This document shows, piece after piece, positions 35,115-43,531 of a DNA stretch of 64,000 bases (its first letter is position 1; each line of letters starts with the position of its first letter). The position numbers and the translations under genes were made by a program. Source of the DNA: Bacteroidota bacterium (lineage in GTDB: Bacteria; Bacteroidota; Bacteroidia; Chitinophagales; Chitinophagaceae); NCBI GenBank assembly GCA_018267575.1, contig JAFDYF010000005.1, positions 62,001 to 126,000 on the forward strand. Reading direction: 5' to 3'. The notes beneath the pieces were generated by a model. That model saw only the letters and a list, made by a program, of their open reading frames with translations. It was not told the origin of the DNA and searched no databases.

Positions 35115-35264
35115 ATTAACAATGTCTGACCGTCCCGGTCAGACATTGTTAATCCTTTTATTACGTGGGGTCGGCGGTGCCAGTCCCCGCTGGACCCAAA
35201 TGACCTCACAGGTCTGCAAAAGTTTTTATGATTTCTATCTTGCAGTTAAAGACCTGTGAGGTCT
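35115..35264. repeat. Modular palindromic repeat, copy 2 (order A-B-C)
   Basis: Module A: ATTAACAATGTCTGACCG (35115-35132), loop TCC, and a perfect 18-bp inverse to 35153. Module B: GTGGGG (35165-35170) with CCCCGC (35185-35190) around TCGGCGGTGCCAGT. Module C: GACCTCACAGGTCT (35202-35215) and AGACCTGTGAGGTCT (35250-35264). The right arm of C lies inside the MutS-like gene and encodes its last residues, with the stop at 35246-35248 inside the loop. Confidence 0.8.
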
Positions 35265-36898
35265 GTTGTCAGCTTATTCGCTTCTTCAATAATTTCTTTT
35301 GGATAGTTTGATAGCTCCAGTATCTTGATTGCGTTCCGGGTGGTCAATTGCCCGGTTTTTATTTCATAGTCGAAACTCAGTTCATTATGCTGGATGGTTT
35401 CAGAAAAATGATAGAGGTTATATTCTTCCTTAAGCATATCTGAAAGCTCAATATCATGGGTAGCGGCCAGTACGATATTGCCGCCCTTATTCAGGTAGGA
35501 AAGGATGGCCTTCCCAGAAGCCATTCTTTCAATGGTATTGGTGCCTTTAAAAACTTCATCCAAAATAAACAAGTTTTGAAATCCTGTTTCCACTTGCTTC
35601 ACCAAATTATACATCACATTCACTTCTTCAAAATAATAGCTTTTACCTTCCAGCAAGTTGTCATCAATTCGTACAGAAGAATATATTTTTAAGATGGGGA
35701 TATAGAAGGCTTCAGCGAAACAGGTGAAAATAGTTTGTGCAAAAAGTGTATTGATAGCGATGGTTCTTAAAAAAGTTGTTTTGCCAGACATGTTGGAGCC
35801 GGTAATCAAAATACTCTTCGATTGGATATCAATAGAGTTGGCTACACAACCCGTGACCAAAGGGTGATACACATTTTTGGCGTTCAATTTTTTATTGTTA
35901 TCAATAAATGTCGGCTTACAATAAACCTTGATTCCTTCCCGCAAGGAGGCAATGGAAATGCAAGTATCGGTGTACCCAACAAATTGGAAAATGGTGTCAA
36001 TTTGCTTTTGCTTGTTTTTGATTTCTTCAGTAAGACTATAAAAAGTGTGGACTTCTAACAGAAACAACGCTTTTACCAATTCTGTAATGACCCAGAAAAT
36101 CTGAGAAAGCTCATCGCCTTTGGATTGCCCAAAATTCAGAATACCGAATTTCTTTTGGAAACTTTTTAGTGATACGATACTTTCAGAAATATCAGTTTGA
36201 CTGACAGAACTCGGTATTTTTTGCCCCAATATTTTTTTCGAAACATTGATTAACAGGTTGAGTTGTGGAAATGATTTTACGAACCGGAACGTATTGTTCT
36301 TGTTCCTGAAATGAAAAAAGAGATTGACGGCAAATAAGGGGATGAGCCAGATAAGGAGCACTGGATATACGGGGCTCATTAGCAACATCAATAAAACAAG
36401 AATGCTATCTACCTTGAGGATACTAAACCAGTTGGGCTTGTCAATAAATTTTTCTTCTAACAAGGTTGGGATATAGTAAGCACTTTTGCTGTCTAGGTCT
36501 GATAAAGTCAAAGATATTTCTTCCCTGATTGGCTTGTTCTCGGCAAAGAAGCTAACATGTTTGTCTAGTTCATTCAGGGTATGTATATCATTGCTTGGTT
36601 TCTTTAGCTTATCAAACAAAAATTGCTCACCCGTCTTGCTCACGGTTCTATCTATAAAAGGAAAGAGTTCATAAAAATCAAGGTCATAGACGGTTTGGTC
36701 TGAAAGCTCATGGAAACATTCTTTTTTGTTTCGCACAGCATACGCTTCAATAAGAGGAAAATCTGGCTCTTGATTTTTCAGTTTGCCCCAAGCATCCCTT
36801 ATTTTTTCGATTTTTTTTGTTCTGGAATGTTTTGAGCGACTAATAAAATAAACAATAATAAAAAACAATAAAAGGACAATAAGGATAGGTGTAGCCAT
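35246..36898 (-). CDS. Membrane-anchored MutS-like ATPase
   Basis: 550 residues from ATG 36898 (MATPILIVLLLFFIIVYFIS); the frame's TTG at 36931 is less likely. One N-terminal membrane helix plus a second hydrophobic region near residues 180-220 (ILVLLMLLMSPVYPVLLIWL). The C-terminal MutS-type ATPase has Walker A (ITGSNMSGKTTFLRT), Walker B (LFILDEVFKGTNTIERM) and the ATHD switch. The mismatch-recognition domain of MutS is absent. Similar membrane MutS-like proteins in Bacteroidota have no known role. The C-terminus TDLTGL comes from a module C repeat arm. Confidence 0.8.
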   Translation of the reverse strand: MATPILIVLLLFFIIVYFISRSKHSRTKKIEKIRDAWGKLKNQEPDFPLIEAYAVRNKKECFHELSDQTVYDLDFYELFPFIDRTVSKTGEQFLFDKLKKPSNDIHTLNELDKHVSFFAENKPIREEISLTLSDLDSKSAYYIPTLLEEKFIDKPNWFSILKVDSILVLLMLLMSPVYPVLLIWLIPLFAVNLFFHFRNKNNTFRFVKSFPQLNLLINVSKKILGQKIPSSVSQTDISESIVSLKSFQKKFGILNFGQSKGDELSQIFWVITELVKALFLLEVHTFYSLTEEIKNKQKQIDTIFQFVGYTDTCISIASLREGIKVYCKPTFIDNNKKLNAKNVYHPLVTGCVANSIDIQSKSILITGSNMSGKTTFLRTIAINTLFAQTIFTCFAEAFYIPILKIYSSVRIDDNLLEGKSYYFEEVNVMYNLVKQVETGFQNLFILDEVFKGTNTIERMASGKAILSYLNKGGNIVLAATHDIELSDMLKEEYNLYHFSETIQHNELSFDYEIKTGQLTTRNAIKILELSNYPKEIIEEANKLTTDLTGL

Positions 36899-36950
36899 TT
36901 TTTGGTTGGATAAAGTTGGCAATCTAATCAAAAATCAATTGCGCCCATCT

Positions 36951-37086
36951 TGTCTGACCGTCCCAGTCTGACATTTTTAAACCTTTACCAGAGCCTCACT
37001 GGTCTACAAAAATTTTATAATTTTTTTCTTAGATAAAAGCCTGTGGACTGGGAAAATTAAGCGGGGTCGGCGGTGCCAGACCCCGC
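36951..37086. repeat. Modular palindromic repeat, copy 3 (order A-C-B)
   Basis: Module A is degenerate: TGTCTGACCG TCC CAGTCTGACA (36951-36973). Module C is degenerate: AGAGCCTCACTGGTCT (36990-37005) with AGCCTGTGGACTGG (about 37039-37052). Module B is perfect: GCGGGGTC (37061-37068) with GACCCCGC (37079-37086). It lies just upstream of the MutS-like gene, so copies 2 and 3 bracket that gene. The rest of the 36899-37223 gap shows nothing else. Confidence 0.7.
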
Positions 37087-37223
37087 TGGGAATTATATAC
37101 ATGTACAAAACTGCCTAGCTGGAAAAGGCGACAGAAAAAGAAGTATAATTTTTAGGTTTAACCCTAATTTCAATTTCTATTTAGATGCAATACTAAAGAA
37201 TACATTTTTACTCCCACCACCTA

Positions 37224-37652
37224 TTATGCTCGATGATGGTCTGCTCGCCAATTGATAATTTGCTTTTTGATCTGGTCGTTGCTCAAACCTTCGTCCACCG
37301 CTTTTTTGGCCAGTACCGCCAATTCCTCATCGGAGGCAAAACGAAGCGCAATGATCTGGCTAATGGTCAATTTGGGGTCCAGCAACTTTCCGGTCAATGC
37401 AAAATACCGTAGGTTTTCTTCGGCACGGATGGCCCTGTCCTGAGCCTTAATCGGAAAGCTGCGGATAAACCAAAAAAACAAGCCCAGAATCACCGCAATC
37501 AAACAAATAAGGGATGCGGAATACAGGTTCTCATGTGCCGAATGGAAAAGGTTCACAAAAGAACCGACCAGCAATAGCATAATAGCTAGCGATGTTACCA
37601 TATGGAAAAGAGGCACCACCCGACGATGGTTTTTATAATTCTGTGTTTGCAT
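37224..37652 (-). CDS. DUF6526 membrane protein
   Basis: 142 residues from ATG 37652. Two helices (FHMVTSLAIMLLLVGSFVNL and ASLICLIAVILGLFFWFIRS) are followed by a cytoplasmic helical tail: AQDRAIRAEENLRYFALTGK, TISQIIALRFASDEELAVLA, and SNDQIKKQIINWRADHHRA. The tail is well conserved in what I take to be the DUF6526 family. Role unknown. Divergent from cinA. Confidence 0.65.
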   Translation of the reverse strand: MQTQNYKNHRRVVPLFHMVTSLAIMLLLVGSFVNLFHSAHENLYSASLICLIAVILGLFFWFIRSFPIKAQDRAIRAEENLRYFALTGKLLDPKLTISQIIALRFASDEELAVLAKKAVDEGLSNDQIKKQIINWRADHHRA

Positions 37653-37768
37653 AAAAAATGTTTTGGCAAGGATACAACAAAAATGAAAATGTTTAACATT
37701 TCTCTCTCCTTGATCAGCAGTGATTCCATTTATCCCATACCTAGTAGCTATTTGATATGCCCAACTCT

Positions 37769-37776
37769 TAACTTTG
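37769..37776 (+). promoter_or_regulatory. -7 promoter box of cinA
   Basis: TAACTTTG fits TAnnTTTG exactly, 17 nt before the ATG at 37793. A TTTG at 37751-37754 lies closer than the usual -33 distance, so the upstream element is uncertain. Confidence 0.45.
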
Positions 37777-37792
37777 TCTTCATTTTACCAAT

Positions 37793-39046
37793 ATGGACAA
37801 AATTTTCGCTAGCATTATTACCATCGGGGATGAACTATTGATTGGCCAGGTAGTGGACACCAATAGTGCCTGGATGGCGCAGGAATTGAACAAAGCTGGT
37901 ATCTGGATGAATCACCGTACAGCGGTTGGCGATGTATGGGAGGATATCTGGAAAGCATTGGACGAAGAAAGCAAGGAGGCTTCCATCATACTGATCACGG
38001 GTGGATTGGGACCCACTGCGGATGATATTACCAAACCCTTGCTTTGCGAATATTTTGGGTGTAAGATGATTGTGGATGAAGGCGCATTGGCAAACGTGAA
38101 AAATATTTTCGAGCAAATATTGAAAAGACCGATGATCGAGCGCAACCTGAAACAGGCCGAAGTACCGGATGGCTGCACGGTGATCCAAAACAAGCGTGGC
38201 ACGGCCCCGGGAATGTGGTTTGAAAAAAACGGTAAAATATTTGTGTCGATGCCCGGCGTACCACATGAAATGAAGGGGATGATGAGCGATTATGTGATCC
38301 CTGCCCTACAAAAACAGTTCACACTACCTTTCATTATGCACAGAACCTTGCTCACTTCGGGAATTGGGGAATCCTTTCTGGCCGAGCATATACAAGAATT
38401 TGAAGAATCCCTGCCTGCCCATATCAAGCTGGCCTATCTGCCCAATTATGGGATGGTGCGTTTGCGCCTCACCGGTAGTGGCGATCAAAAAAACAAACTA
38501 AACGAAGAAATCGAAAAACTGTTTCTGGGCCTGAAAAAGCGTGTAGCTGATTGGATGGTGGTAGATGAGGACAAACCCTTGCAGCAAGTAGTGGGAGACC
38601 TACTTAAACAAAAAAAGCAAAGCATTGGCACAGCCGAAAGCTGCACGGGCGGCTATATTGCCCACCTGCTCACCAGCATACCGGGCTCCTCCGAATATTA
38701 CAAAGGCAGTGTGGTGAGCTATGCCTATGAAACCAAGGAAAATGTTTTGCACGTGGACGCCCAAACGCTGGCCACCGTGGGGGCCGTGAGTGAAGAAACC
38801 GTATTGCAGATGGCTAAGGGCGCACTGGCCTTATTGAACACCGATTATATTATTGCCACTTCGGGCATTATGGGCCCAGACGGTGGCACCCCCGAAAAAC
38901 CGGTAGGCACGGTGTGGATTGCGGCAGGAAACAAAGAAAAATTACTAGCCCAAAAATTTTATTTCCGTTTCGACCGGCAGCGCAATATTGAACTCACATC
39001 CAACAACGCTTTAAATATGATCAGGAAATTTATTCTTGAGTCCTGA
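37793..39046 (+). CDS. cinA: CinA-family competence/damage protein
   Basis: 417 residues from ATG 37793. The N-terminal half is a MoaB/MogA-like domain (IITIGDELLIGQVVDTNSAW, LITGGLGPTADDITKP, NKRGTAPGMWFEKNGKIFVS). The C-terminal 160 residues are the nicotinamide-nucleotide amidase (PncC) domain: IGTAESCTGGYIAHLLTSIP, KGSVVSYAYETKENVL, and TSGIMGPDGGTPEKPVGTVW. It recycles pyridine nucleotides by deamidating NMN; the link to competence is species-specific. Alone, 168 nt before the E2 gene. Confidence 0.95.
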   Translation: MDKIFASIITIGDELLIGQVVDTNSAWMAQELNKAGIWMNHRTAVGDVWEDIWKALDEESKEASIILITGGLGPTADDITKPLLCEYFGCKMIVDEGALANVKNIFEQILKRPMIERNLKQAEVPDGCTVIQNKRGTAPGMWFEKNGKIFVSMPGVPHEMKGMMSDYVIPALQKQFTLPFIMHRTLLTSGIGESFLAEHIQEFEESLPAHIKLAYLPNYGMVRLRLTGSGDQKNKLNEEIEKLFLGLKKRVADWMVVDEDKPLQQVVGDLLKQKKQSIGTAESCTGGYIAHLLTSIPGSSEYYKGSVVSYAYETKENVLHVDAQTLATVGAVSEETVLQMAKGALALLNTDYIIATSGIMGPDGGTPEKPVGTVWIAAGNKEKLLAQKFYFRFDRQRNIELTSNNALNMIRKFILES

Positions 39047-39127
39047 CTGCCACGGTTAAGCCTTTAGGCAGAAATAATTACCTTTGGCACTGATTGCCTT
39101 GCCCACAGACAGCTCATCCATTATATG

Positions 39128-39157
39128 CTGCTGAAGTGTGCGACGCAACGATGCTGA
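39128..39157 (+). repeat. 30-nt dispersed element, copy 1
   Basis: CTGCTGAAGTGTGCGACGCA at 39128-39147 continues ACGATGCTGA. The reverse complement of 60881-60910 matches 28 of 30 bases. A partial copy (TCAACATCCTTGCGACGC) is at 18248-18265. Intergenic in all three places. Confidence 0.65.
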
Positions 39158-39214
39158 ACCGGATTACCGAAGCTGGTCACATAAAAAAACTTCATAAAAA
39201 TTAATAAGAAAACT

Positions 39215-40537
39215 ATGGCGCTTGTAGACCTGATTATGCCGAAGATGGGTGAGAGCATTACGGAGGCTACCATTTTAAAATGGCACAAACAGCCCGGCGA
39301 TAAAGTGAAGGAAGACGAGACCGTGCTTGAGATCGCTACAGACAAAGTAGATACGGAAGTGCCCTCCATCAGAGAGGGGGTGATCGAGGAGATACTCTTT
39401 AACGTGAATGATGTGGTGCCCGTGGGCGCCATATTGGCTAAAATACGCACAGAAGCTGCAGAGACAAAAAAACCGGACACAGCAGCTATTGCAACGGCAC
39501 AAACAGAAACTGCATCAATAACCCAGCCCGTTGCAAAACAAGCAACGGTGAACAGCAACCGCTTTTATTCGCCCTTGGTGTTGAACATTGCTGCAAATGA
39601 AGGCGTAAGTCTGAGCGAACTGGAAAGAATACCTGGAACAGGCAATGAAGGCCGGGTGACCAAGCACGATATACTTCAGTATGTGTCGGGCAAACAGTCT
39701 GGCTCAAGAATCAGCAAACCTCAAGAAGTAACGCTGATACAACCATCGACAACGGTCGGCCAACAGCCATCAGCCATCGGCAACCGGCCAACGGATTCCA
39801 TCCAACAACCTTCGATATCCTACAGCGGCAATACCGAGATCATTGAAATGGACCGCATGCGCAAACTGATTGCCGGCCACATGGTGAACAGCAAACATAC
39901 CAGCGCCCACGTGACCAGCTTTACCGAATCGGATGTGACGCATATGGTACAATGGCGCGAAAAGACAAAAAAAGATTTTGAAAAAAGAGAAGGTACCAAA
40001 ATCACATTCACACCACTTTTTATTGAAGCCGTGGTGCGCTGCATTAAAAAATATCCGCTAGTGAACAGTTCCGTGGATGGGGACAAGATCATTATCAAAA
40101 AAGATATCCATATCGGCATGGCCACCGCTTTGCCCAACGGCAACCTGATTGTACCAGTAATCAAAAACGCTGACCAACTCAATTTGGTCGGATTGGCCAA
40201 ACAGGTAAACGCACTGGCCGATAACGCTAGGAACAACAAATTAAAACCAGAGGACACACAGGGCGGTACTTTTACCCTCACGAATGTGGGCACTTTTGGA
40301 TCGCTCATGGGCACACCCATCATCAACCAACCGCAGGTGGCCATACTGGCCGTCGGCGCCATCAAAAAACGCCCGGTAGTGATTGAGACATCGCAAGGTG
40401 ATTCTATTGCTATCAGGCATATGATGTACCTATCACTTTCTTACGACCATCGGATCATTGATGGTTCGCTCGGTGCTACTTTTTTAACCGCTGTAGCGAA
40501 TGAACTACAAAACTTCAACCCCGAAAGAGATTTTTAA
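39215..40537 (+). CDS. 2-oxoacid dehydrogenase E2 (dihydrolipoyl acyltransferase)
   Basis: 440 residues from ATG 39215. A lipoyl domain (PKMGESITEATILKWHKQPG, lipoyl Lys in EIATDKVDTEVPS) is followed by a Ala/Thr/Pro/Gln linker, an E3-binding domain (SPLVLNIAANEGVSLSELER, GTGNEGRVTKHDILQYV), a second flexible linker, and the catalytic domain with SYDHRIIDGSLGATFL. It transfers acyl groups to CoA in a pyruvate, 2-oxoglutarate or branched-chain complex; the MALVDLIMPKMGESITEA form is common in branched-chain or general E2. The E1 genes are not in the window. TACCTTTG at 39079-39086 may be its -7 box. Confidence 0.9.
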   Translation: MALVDLIMPKMGESITEATILKWHKQPGDKVKEDETVLEIATDKVDTEVPSIREGVIEEILFNVNDVVPVGAILAKIRTEAAETKKPDTAAIATAQTETASITQPVAKQATVNSNRFYSPLVLNIAANEGVSLSELERIPGTGNEGRVTKHDILQYVSGKQSGSRISKPQEVTLIQPSTTVGQQPSAIGNRPTDSIQQPSISYSGNTEIIEMDRMRKLIAGHMVNSKHTSAHVTSFTESDVTHMVQWREKTKKDFEKREGTKITFTPLFIEAVVRCIKKYPLVNSSVDGDKIIIKKDIHIGMATALPNGNLIVPVIKNADQLNLVGLAKQVNALADNARNNKLKPEDTQGGTFTLTNVGTFGSLMGTPIINQPQVAILAVGAIKKRPVVIETSQGDSIAIRHMMYLSLSYDHRIIDGSLGATFLTAVANELQNFNPERDF

Positions 40538-40560
40538 CTAAGTATGGTTTATTAGATTCT

Positions 40561-40613
40561 TTATGCAGCTGGGTTTTCCAAAGTTTTAAACCCTGGAAAA
40601 CCCAGCTGCATAA
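40561..40613 (+). terminator. 20-bp perfect hairpin after the E2 gene
   Basis: TTATGCAGCTGGGTTTTCCA (40561-40580) pairs perfectly with 40594-40613 across a 13-nt loop. It lies 23 nt past the E2 stop. No T-run follows, so it may be a processing or stability structure, or another mobile palindrome, rather than a standard terminator. Confidence 0.6.
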
Positions 40614-40705
40614 TAAGCATGCTTTTGAAGCGTTTTATATAACAAATCATAAAGATCGGCTCTGTTCCATTCAATAGTTTAACAAGCAAGAAATAAACGC
40701 TGGGC

Positions 40706-40725
40706 AATATTTGTAATCAAATATT
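40706..40725. promoter_or_regulatory. Inverted repeat AATATTTG-TAAT-CAAATATT
   Basis: Perfect 8-bp arms with a 4-bp centre, 37 bp before the start of the 40762 gene. The size and place suit an operator, but no regulator is adjacent. Confidence 0.4.
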
Positions 40726-40761
40726 TTGTAAATTGAATTTTACAACACTAAACCCAAGCAT

Positions 40762-41478
40762 ATGAAAACATTATCCGAAACTTGGTTCGCCGATGGGTAT
40801 ATTGATTTTGAATTGAAAAAATATACCCTCCTCGCCTATCTGCAAGAAGTAAACAAGTACTTCAACCAGAACATGCTCTATCCCCAACTCTCAGACATTA
40901 TTTTCCACTACAACAACTTGGTGGCTTTTAGGGAAAACAAAAAATATTTACAGGAACAGTTCCCTAAAAAACTGACGGGCATCCAAATTGAAAAACTACA
41001 AGTGCTTTATGAACAAATGATAGAGGACGATGAACTGATGAGCGAACTGGAAGACATCATCAACTATTCCGTTTCGGAGATGCAGACGGCCATTGCCAAT
41101 GCTACAGAAATATATGAGTTTGTAGAAAACAAGTTGGTGATATTCCCAGTTGGTATTGTGCCACTGGATATCCATGAAGGCTATTTCTTTTTGAACGAAG
41201 GGAACTTTAACCGCACCATGGTTTACCAATACCGCCTCAGTTTTTTTGAAAAGCACGATGAAAAATACCGCAGCATCCGTACTGAATATGTGAACACCTG
41301 GGATCGCAATATGGTGAACACCTATGAAAATATCAAATCGGAGCTCATCAAAACAAAAAACCAAATGCCGAACCCAGCCGTTTATTCCATTGAAACCGAA
41401 CTCAAGTTTCCCGTGGAAGAAACCTTGTTGCCCATTGCAAAAAGAAGTTTGGTGAGGTATATTTCTAAGGCCGCGTAG
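40762..41478 (+). CDS. Conserved protein of unknown function
   Basis: 238 residues from ATG 40762, soluble, no signal peptide, acidic. A helical N-terminus (FELKKYTLLAYLQEVNKYFN, YPQLSDIIFHYNNLVAFREN) is followed by an acidic helix (YEQMIEDDELMSELEDIINY) and a short beta section (ENKLVIFPVGIVPLDIHEGY). I recognise the general look of a Bacteroidota-restricted protein but no domain. An inverted repeat upstream and a heptamer tract downstream flank the gene. Confidence 0.6.
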   Translation: MKTLSETWFADGYIDFELKKYTLLAYLQEVNKYFNQNMLYPQLSDIIFHYNNLVAFRENKKYLQEQFPKKLTGIQIEKLQVLYEQMIEDDELMSELEDIINYSVSEMQTAIANATEIYEFVENKLVIFPVGIVPLDIHEGYFFLNEGNFNRTMVYQYRLSFFEKHDEKYRSIRTEYVNTWDRNMVNTYENIKSELIKTKNQMPNPAVYSIETELKFPVEETLLPIAKRSLVRYISKAA

Positions 41479-41544
41479 TAGAAGTCTTTAGTCGGTAGTT
41501 GAAACAGAATATCTATTTCAATTTAATTTGCATTTCCAAAAATC

Positions 41545-41607
41545 ACTCCCGACTCCCGACTCCCGACTCCCGACTCCCGACTCCCGACTCCCGACTCAAG
41601 ACTCAAG
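41545..41607 (+). repeat. Heptamer microsatellite ACTCCCG
   Basis: Seven perfect ACTCCCG units (41545-41593) are followed by two ACTCAAG units (41594-41607). A further ACTCCCGACTC piece occurs at about 41615. It lies in the 303-nt gap before dapF and codes for nothing I can see. Confidence 0.9.
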
Positions 41608-41701
41608 ACTGGTAACTCCCGACTCTTCTCTAGATCGTCACATAACAAAACCATCCCCAGTTTTTTACATACAAATTGCATTATAGCAATTCTTTATCCC
41701 T

Positions 41702-41736
41702 TTTGTTAAACGAAAGGGTAGATTGTGCTAATTTTG
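41702..41736 (+). promoter_or_regulatory. Promoter of dapF
   Basis: TTTG at 41702-41705 and TAATTTTG at 41729-41736 give a -33/-7 pair with a 23-nt spacer, fitting the Bacteroidota consensus. The ATG is at 41782. Confidence 0.5.
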
Positions 41737-41781
41737 AAGATAATTTTTCAAACAGGATAATCCAGTTTATCTGGTCAATAT

Positions 41782-42561
41782 ATGAAACTTCATTTTTATA
41801 AATATCAGGGAACGGGCAACGATTTCATTATTATGGACAACCGGGATGGAAGCATGAATGGTTTGACGACCGAAACAGTCAAATCCCTATGTGACCGGCG
41901 TTTCGGGATTGGTGCTGATGGGCTGATGCTGTTGAACAAAAAAGAGGGGTATGATTTCGAGATGAAATACTTCAATGCCGACGGACGCGAAAGCAGTATG
42001 TGTGGCAACGGCGGCCGGTGCTTGGTGCGTTTTGCCGACCATATGGGCATCCATAAAAAGGCTTACCATTTTATAGCCGTTGACGGGGAACATGAAGCTG
42101 AAATTGAAAACGACATAGTGAACCTAAAAATGTTGGACGTAGATGGAATTACCTCCTATCAAGGTGATTTTGTACTCAACACGGGATCTCCCCATTATGT
42201 AAAAATCGTGAGCGACGTGATGGATTATGATGTTTTTGAAAAAGGGATGGAAATCCGCAACAGTGCCGATTTTGAAAAAGAAGGAATCAATGTGAATTTT
42301 GTGGAGGAGAGAAAGCCAGATGAAATTATTGTCCGCACCTATGAGCGTGGGGTTGAGGACGAAACTTTTTCCTGCGGCACTGGCGTAACGGCAAGTGCCA
42401 TTATCTGTTTTCACAACGACAGTGGTTATAATGAGGTGAATGTGGATACCAAAGGGGGAAGACTAACGGTTAAGTATGACCGCATTGGTGAGGGTAAGTT
42501 CCAGAATATTTGGCTTTGTGGCCCAGCGGAAAAGGTTTTTGAAGGAGAAGTGGAAATTTGA
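41782..42561 (+). CDS. dapF: Diaminopimelate epimerase
   Basis: 259 residues from ATG 41782. N-terminus FYKYQGTGNDFIIMDNRDGS; first catalytic Cys in SMCGNGGRCLVRFADHM, second in FSCGTGVTASAI. The NxxDG and ERGVEDET motifs are present. It interconverts LL- and meso-diaminopimelate for lysine and peptidoglycan. It is on its own promoter, with the NUDIX gene 89 nt downstream on the same strand. Confidence 0.95.
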   Translation: MKLHFYKYQGTGNDFIIMDNRDGSMNGLTTETVKSLCDRRFGIGADGLMLLNKKEGYDFEMKYFNADGRESSMCGNGGRCLVRFADHMGIHKKAYHFIAVDGEHEAEIENDIVNLKMLDVDGITSYQGDFVLNTGSPHYVKIVSDVMDYDVFEKGMEIRNSADFEKEGINVNFVEERKPDEIIVRTYERGVEDETFSCGTGVTASAIICFHNDSGYNEVNVDTKGGRLTVKYDRIGEGKFQNIWLCGPAEKVFEGEVEI

Positions 42562-42650
42562 TAATGGCTAATATACTGATGTGATAATTTGTTATTGCAA
42601 ATAAAATGAATCAAACCATCAACAGACATATCATTTCGTAAATTTCAATT

Positions 42651-43109
42651 ATGTTCAATATCCGCGTTTACGGCATCCTTTTGGGAGAAAACAAAAAAGT
42701 ATTGGTGAGTGATGAATTTATTCGTGGAAGCTATTATACCAAATTTCCCGGTGGTGGTCTTGAATTCGGTGAAGGCACGAGGGAATGCCTGAAAAGAGAG
42801 TTCAAGGAAGAAATGGATTTAGAGGTAAAAGTGACCGACCATATCTATACCACCGATTTTTTCCAGATGAGTGCCTTCAACCCCGAGCAGCAGATTATTT
42901 CCATCTATTATTTTGTAGAGGCATCAGAAGCAATCAAAGCTCCCTTGCGCCTCAAACCTTTTGACTTCGACGAAAGGGAAATGAAAATCTATGAGGAAAG
43001 AAAAGAAACAGAAACCTTCCGTTTTATTGATTGGAATGATTTTTCGGAAGCAAGTGTAACCCTGCCTATCGACAAAGTAGTTGCACAAATTTTAAAAGAA
43101 AAACAATAG
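42651..43109 (+). CDS. NUDIX hydrolase
   Basis: 152 residues from ATG 42651. The Nudix box reads GGGLEFGEGTRECLKREFKE then EMDLEV, with all metal-binding Glu residues. The N-terminus (NIRVYGILLGENKKVLVSDE) is the usual first strand. Substrate cannot be inferred; such small members act on dinucleotides, NDP-sugars or oxidised nucleotides. It follows dapF on the same strand and is convergent with the next gene. Confidence 0.9.
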   Translation: MFNIRVYGILLGENKKVLVSDEFIRGSYYTKFPGGGLEFGEGTRECLKREFKEEMDLEVKVTDHIYTTDFFQMSAFNPEQQIISIYYFVEASEAIKAPLRLKPFDFDEREMKIYEERKETETFRFIDWNDFSEASVTLPIDKVVAQILKEKQ

Positions 43110-43147
43110 CTGCCAATTCGAGTAATTAGTGCAATTCGGGTTCAAAT

Positions 43148-43456
43148 TCAATTTGTATAATTCGTTGCTAATTTCTTAACCATCTCATCGCCGATGGGGT
43201 CGGCAGATATCCCATAACCATTTACCAGCACTCCTTTATGTCCATGCTTGGATTCAATGGCATACACAACGGATTCATCATCGGGATTGCTATCGCCCTC
43301 AAAGCGGTACACTTCCGTGATTTCAAATTCAGAAGGCAATAATGAAACGAGGGTTTGTTTACATGTAATGCAGTCAAATTCCAGATTGAAATCAATACCA
43401 TAACCCCTTTCTTTCAATCCGTTCACTGCTTGGGATAATGTGTCGTAAGTATACAT
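43148..43456 (-). CDS. Small conserved acidic protein
   Basis: 102 residues from ATG 43456. Starts MYTYDTLSQAVNGLKERGYG, then DFNLEFDCITCKQTLVSLLP with a CITC pair, and VYRFEGDSNPDDESVVYAIE. Related proteins in this phylum are sometimes labelled phosphoribosylpyrophosphate synthetase, but 102 residues is far too short and no PRPP motif is present, so I leave the function open. The two cysteines may bind metal. Confidence 0.65.
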   Translation of the reverse strand: MYTYDTLSQAVNGLKERGYGIDFNLEFDCITCKQTLVSLLPSEFEITEVYRFEGDSNPDDESVVYAIESKHGHKGVLVNGYGISADPIGDEMVKKLATNYTN

Positions 43457-43531
43457 TTTATAAGGTTTTGTTAGAAGGATAAATCTTTCATAACAAATTT
43501 ACTGATTTATTCATAGTGCGGTATTCCCCTA

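Noticed and set aside
43148..43456. Phosphoribosylpyrophosphate synthetase
   Set aside because: The product is only 102 residues and lacks PRPP- and ATP-binding motifs; the name seen on relatives is probably a transferred error.
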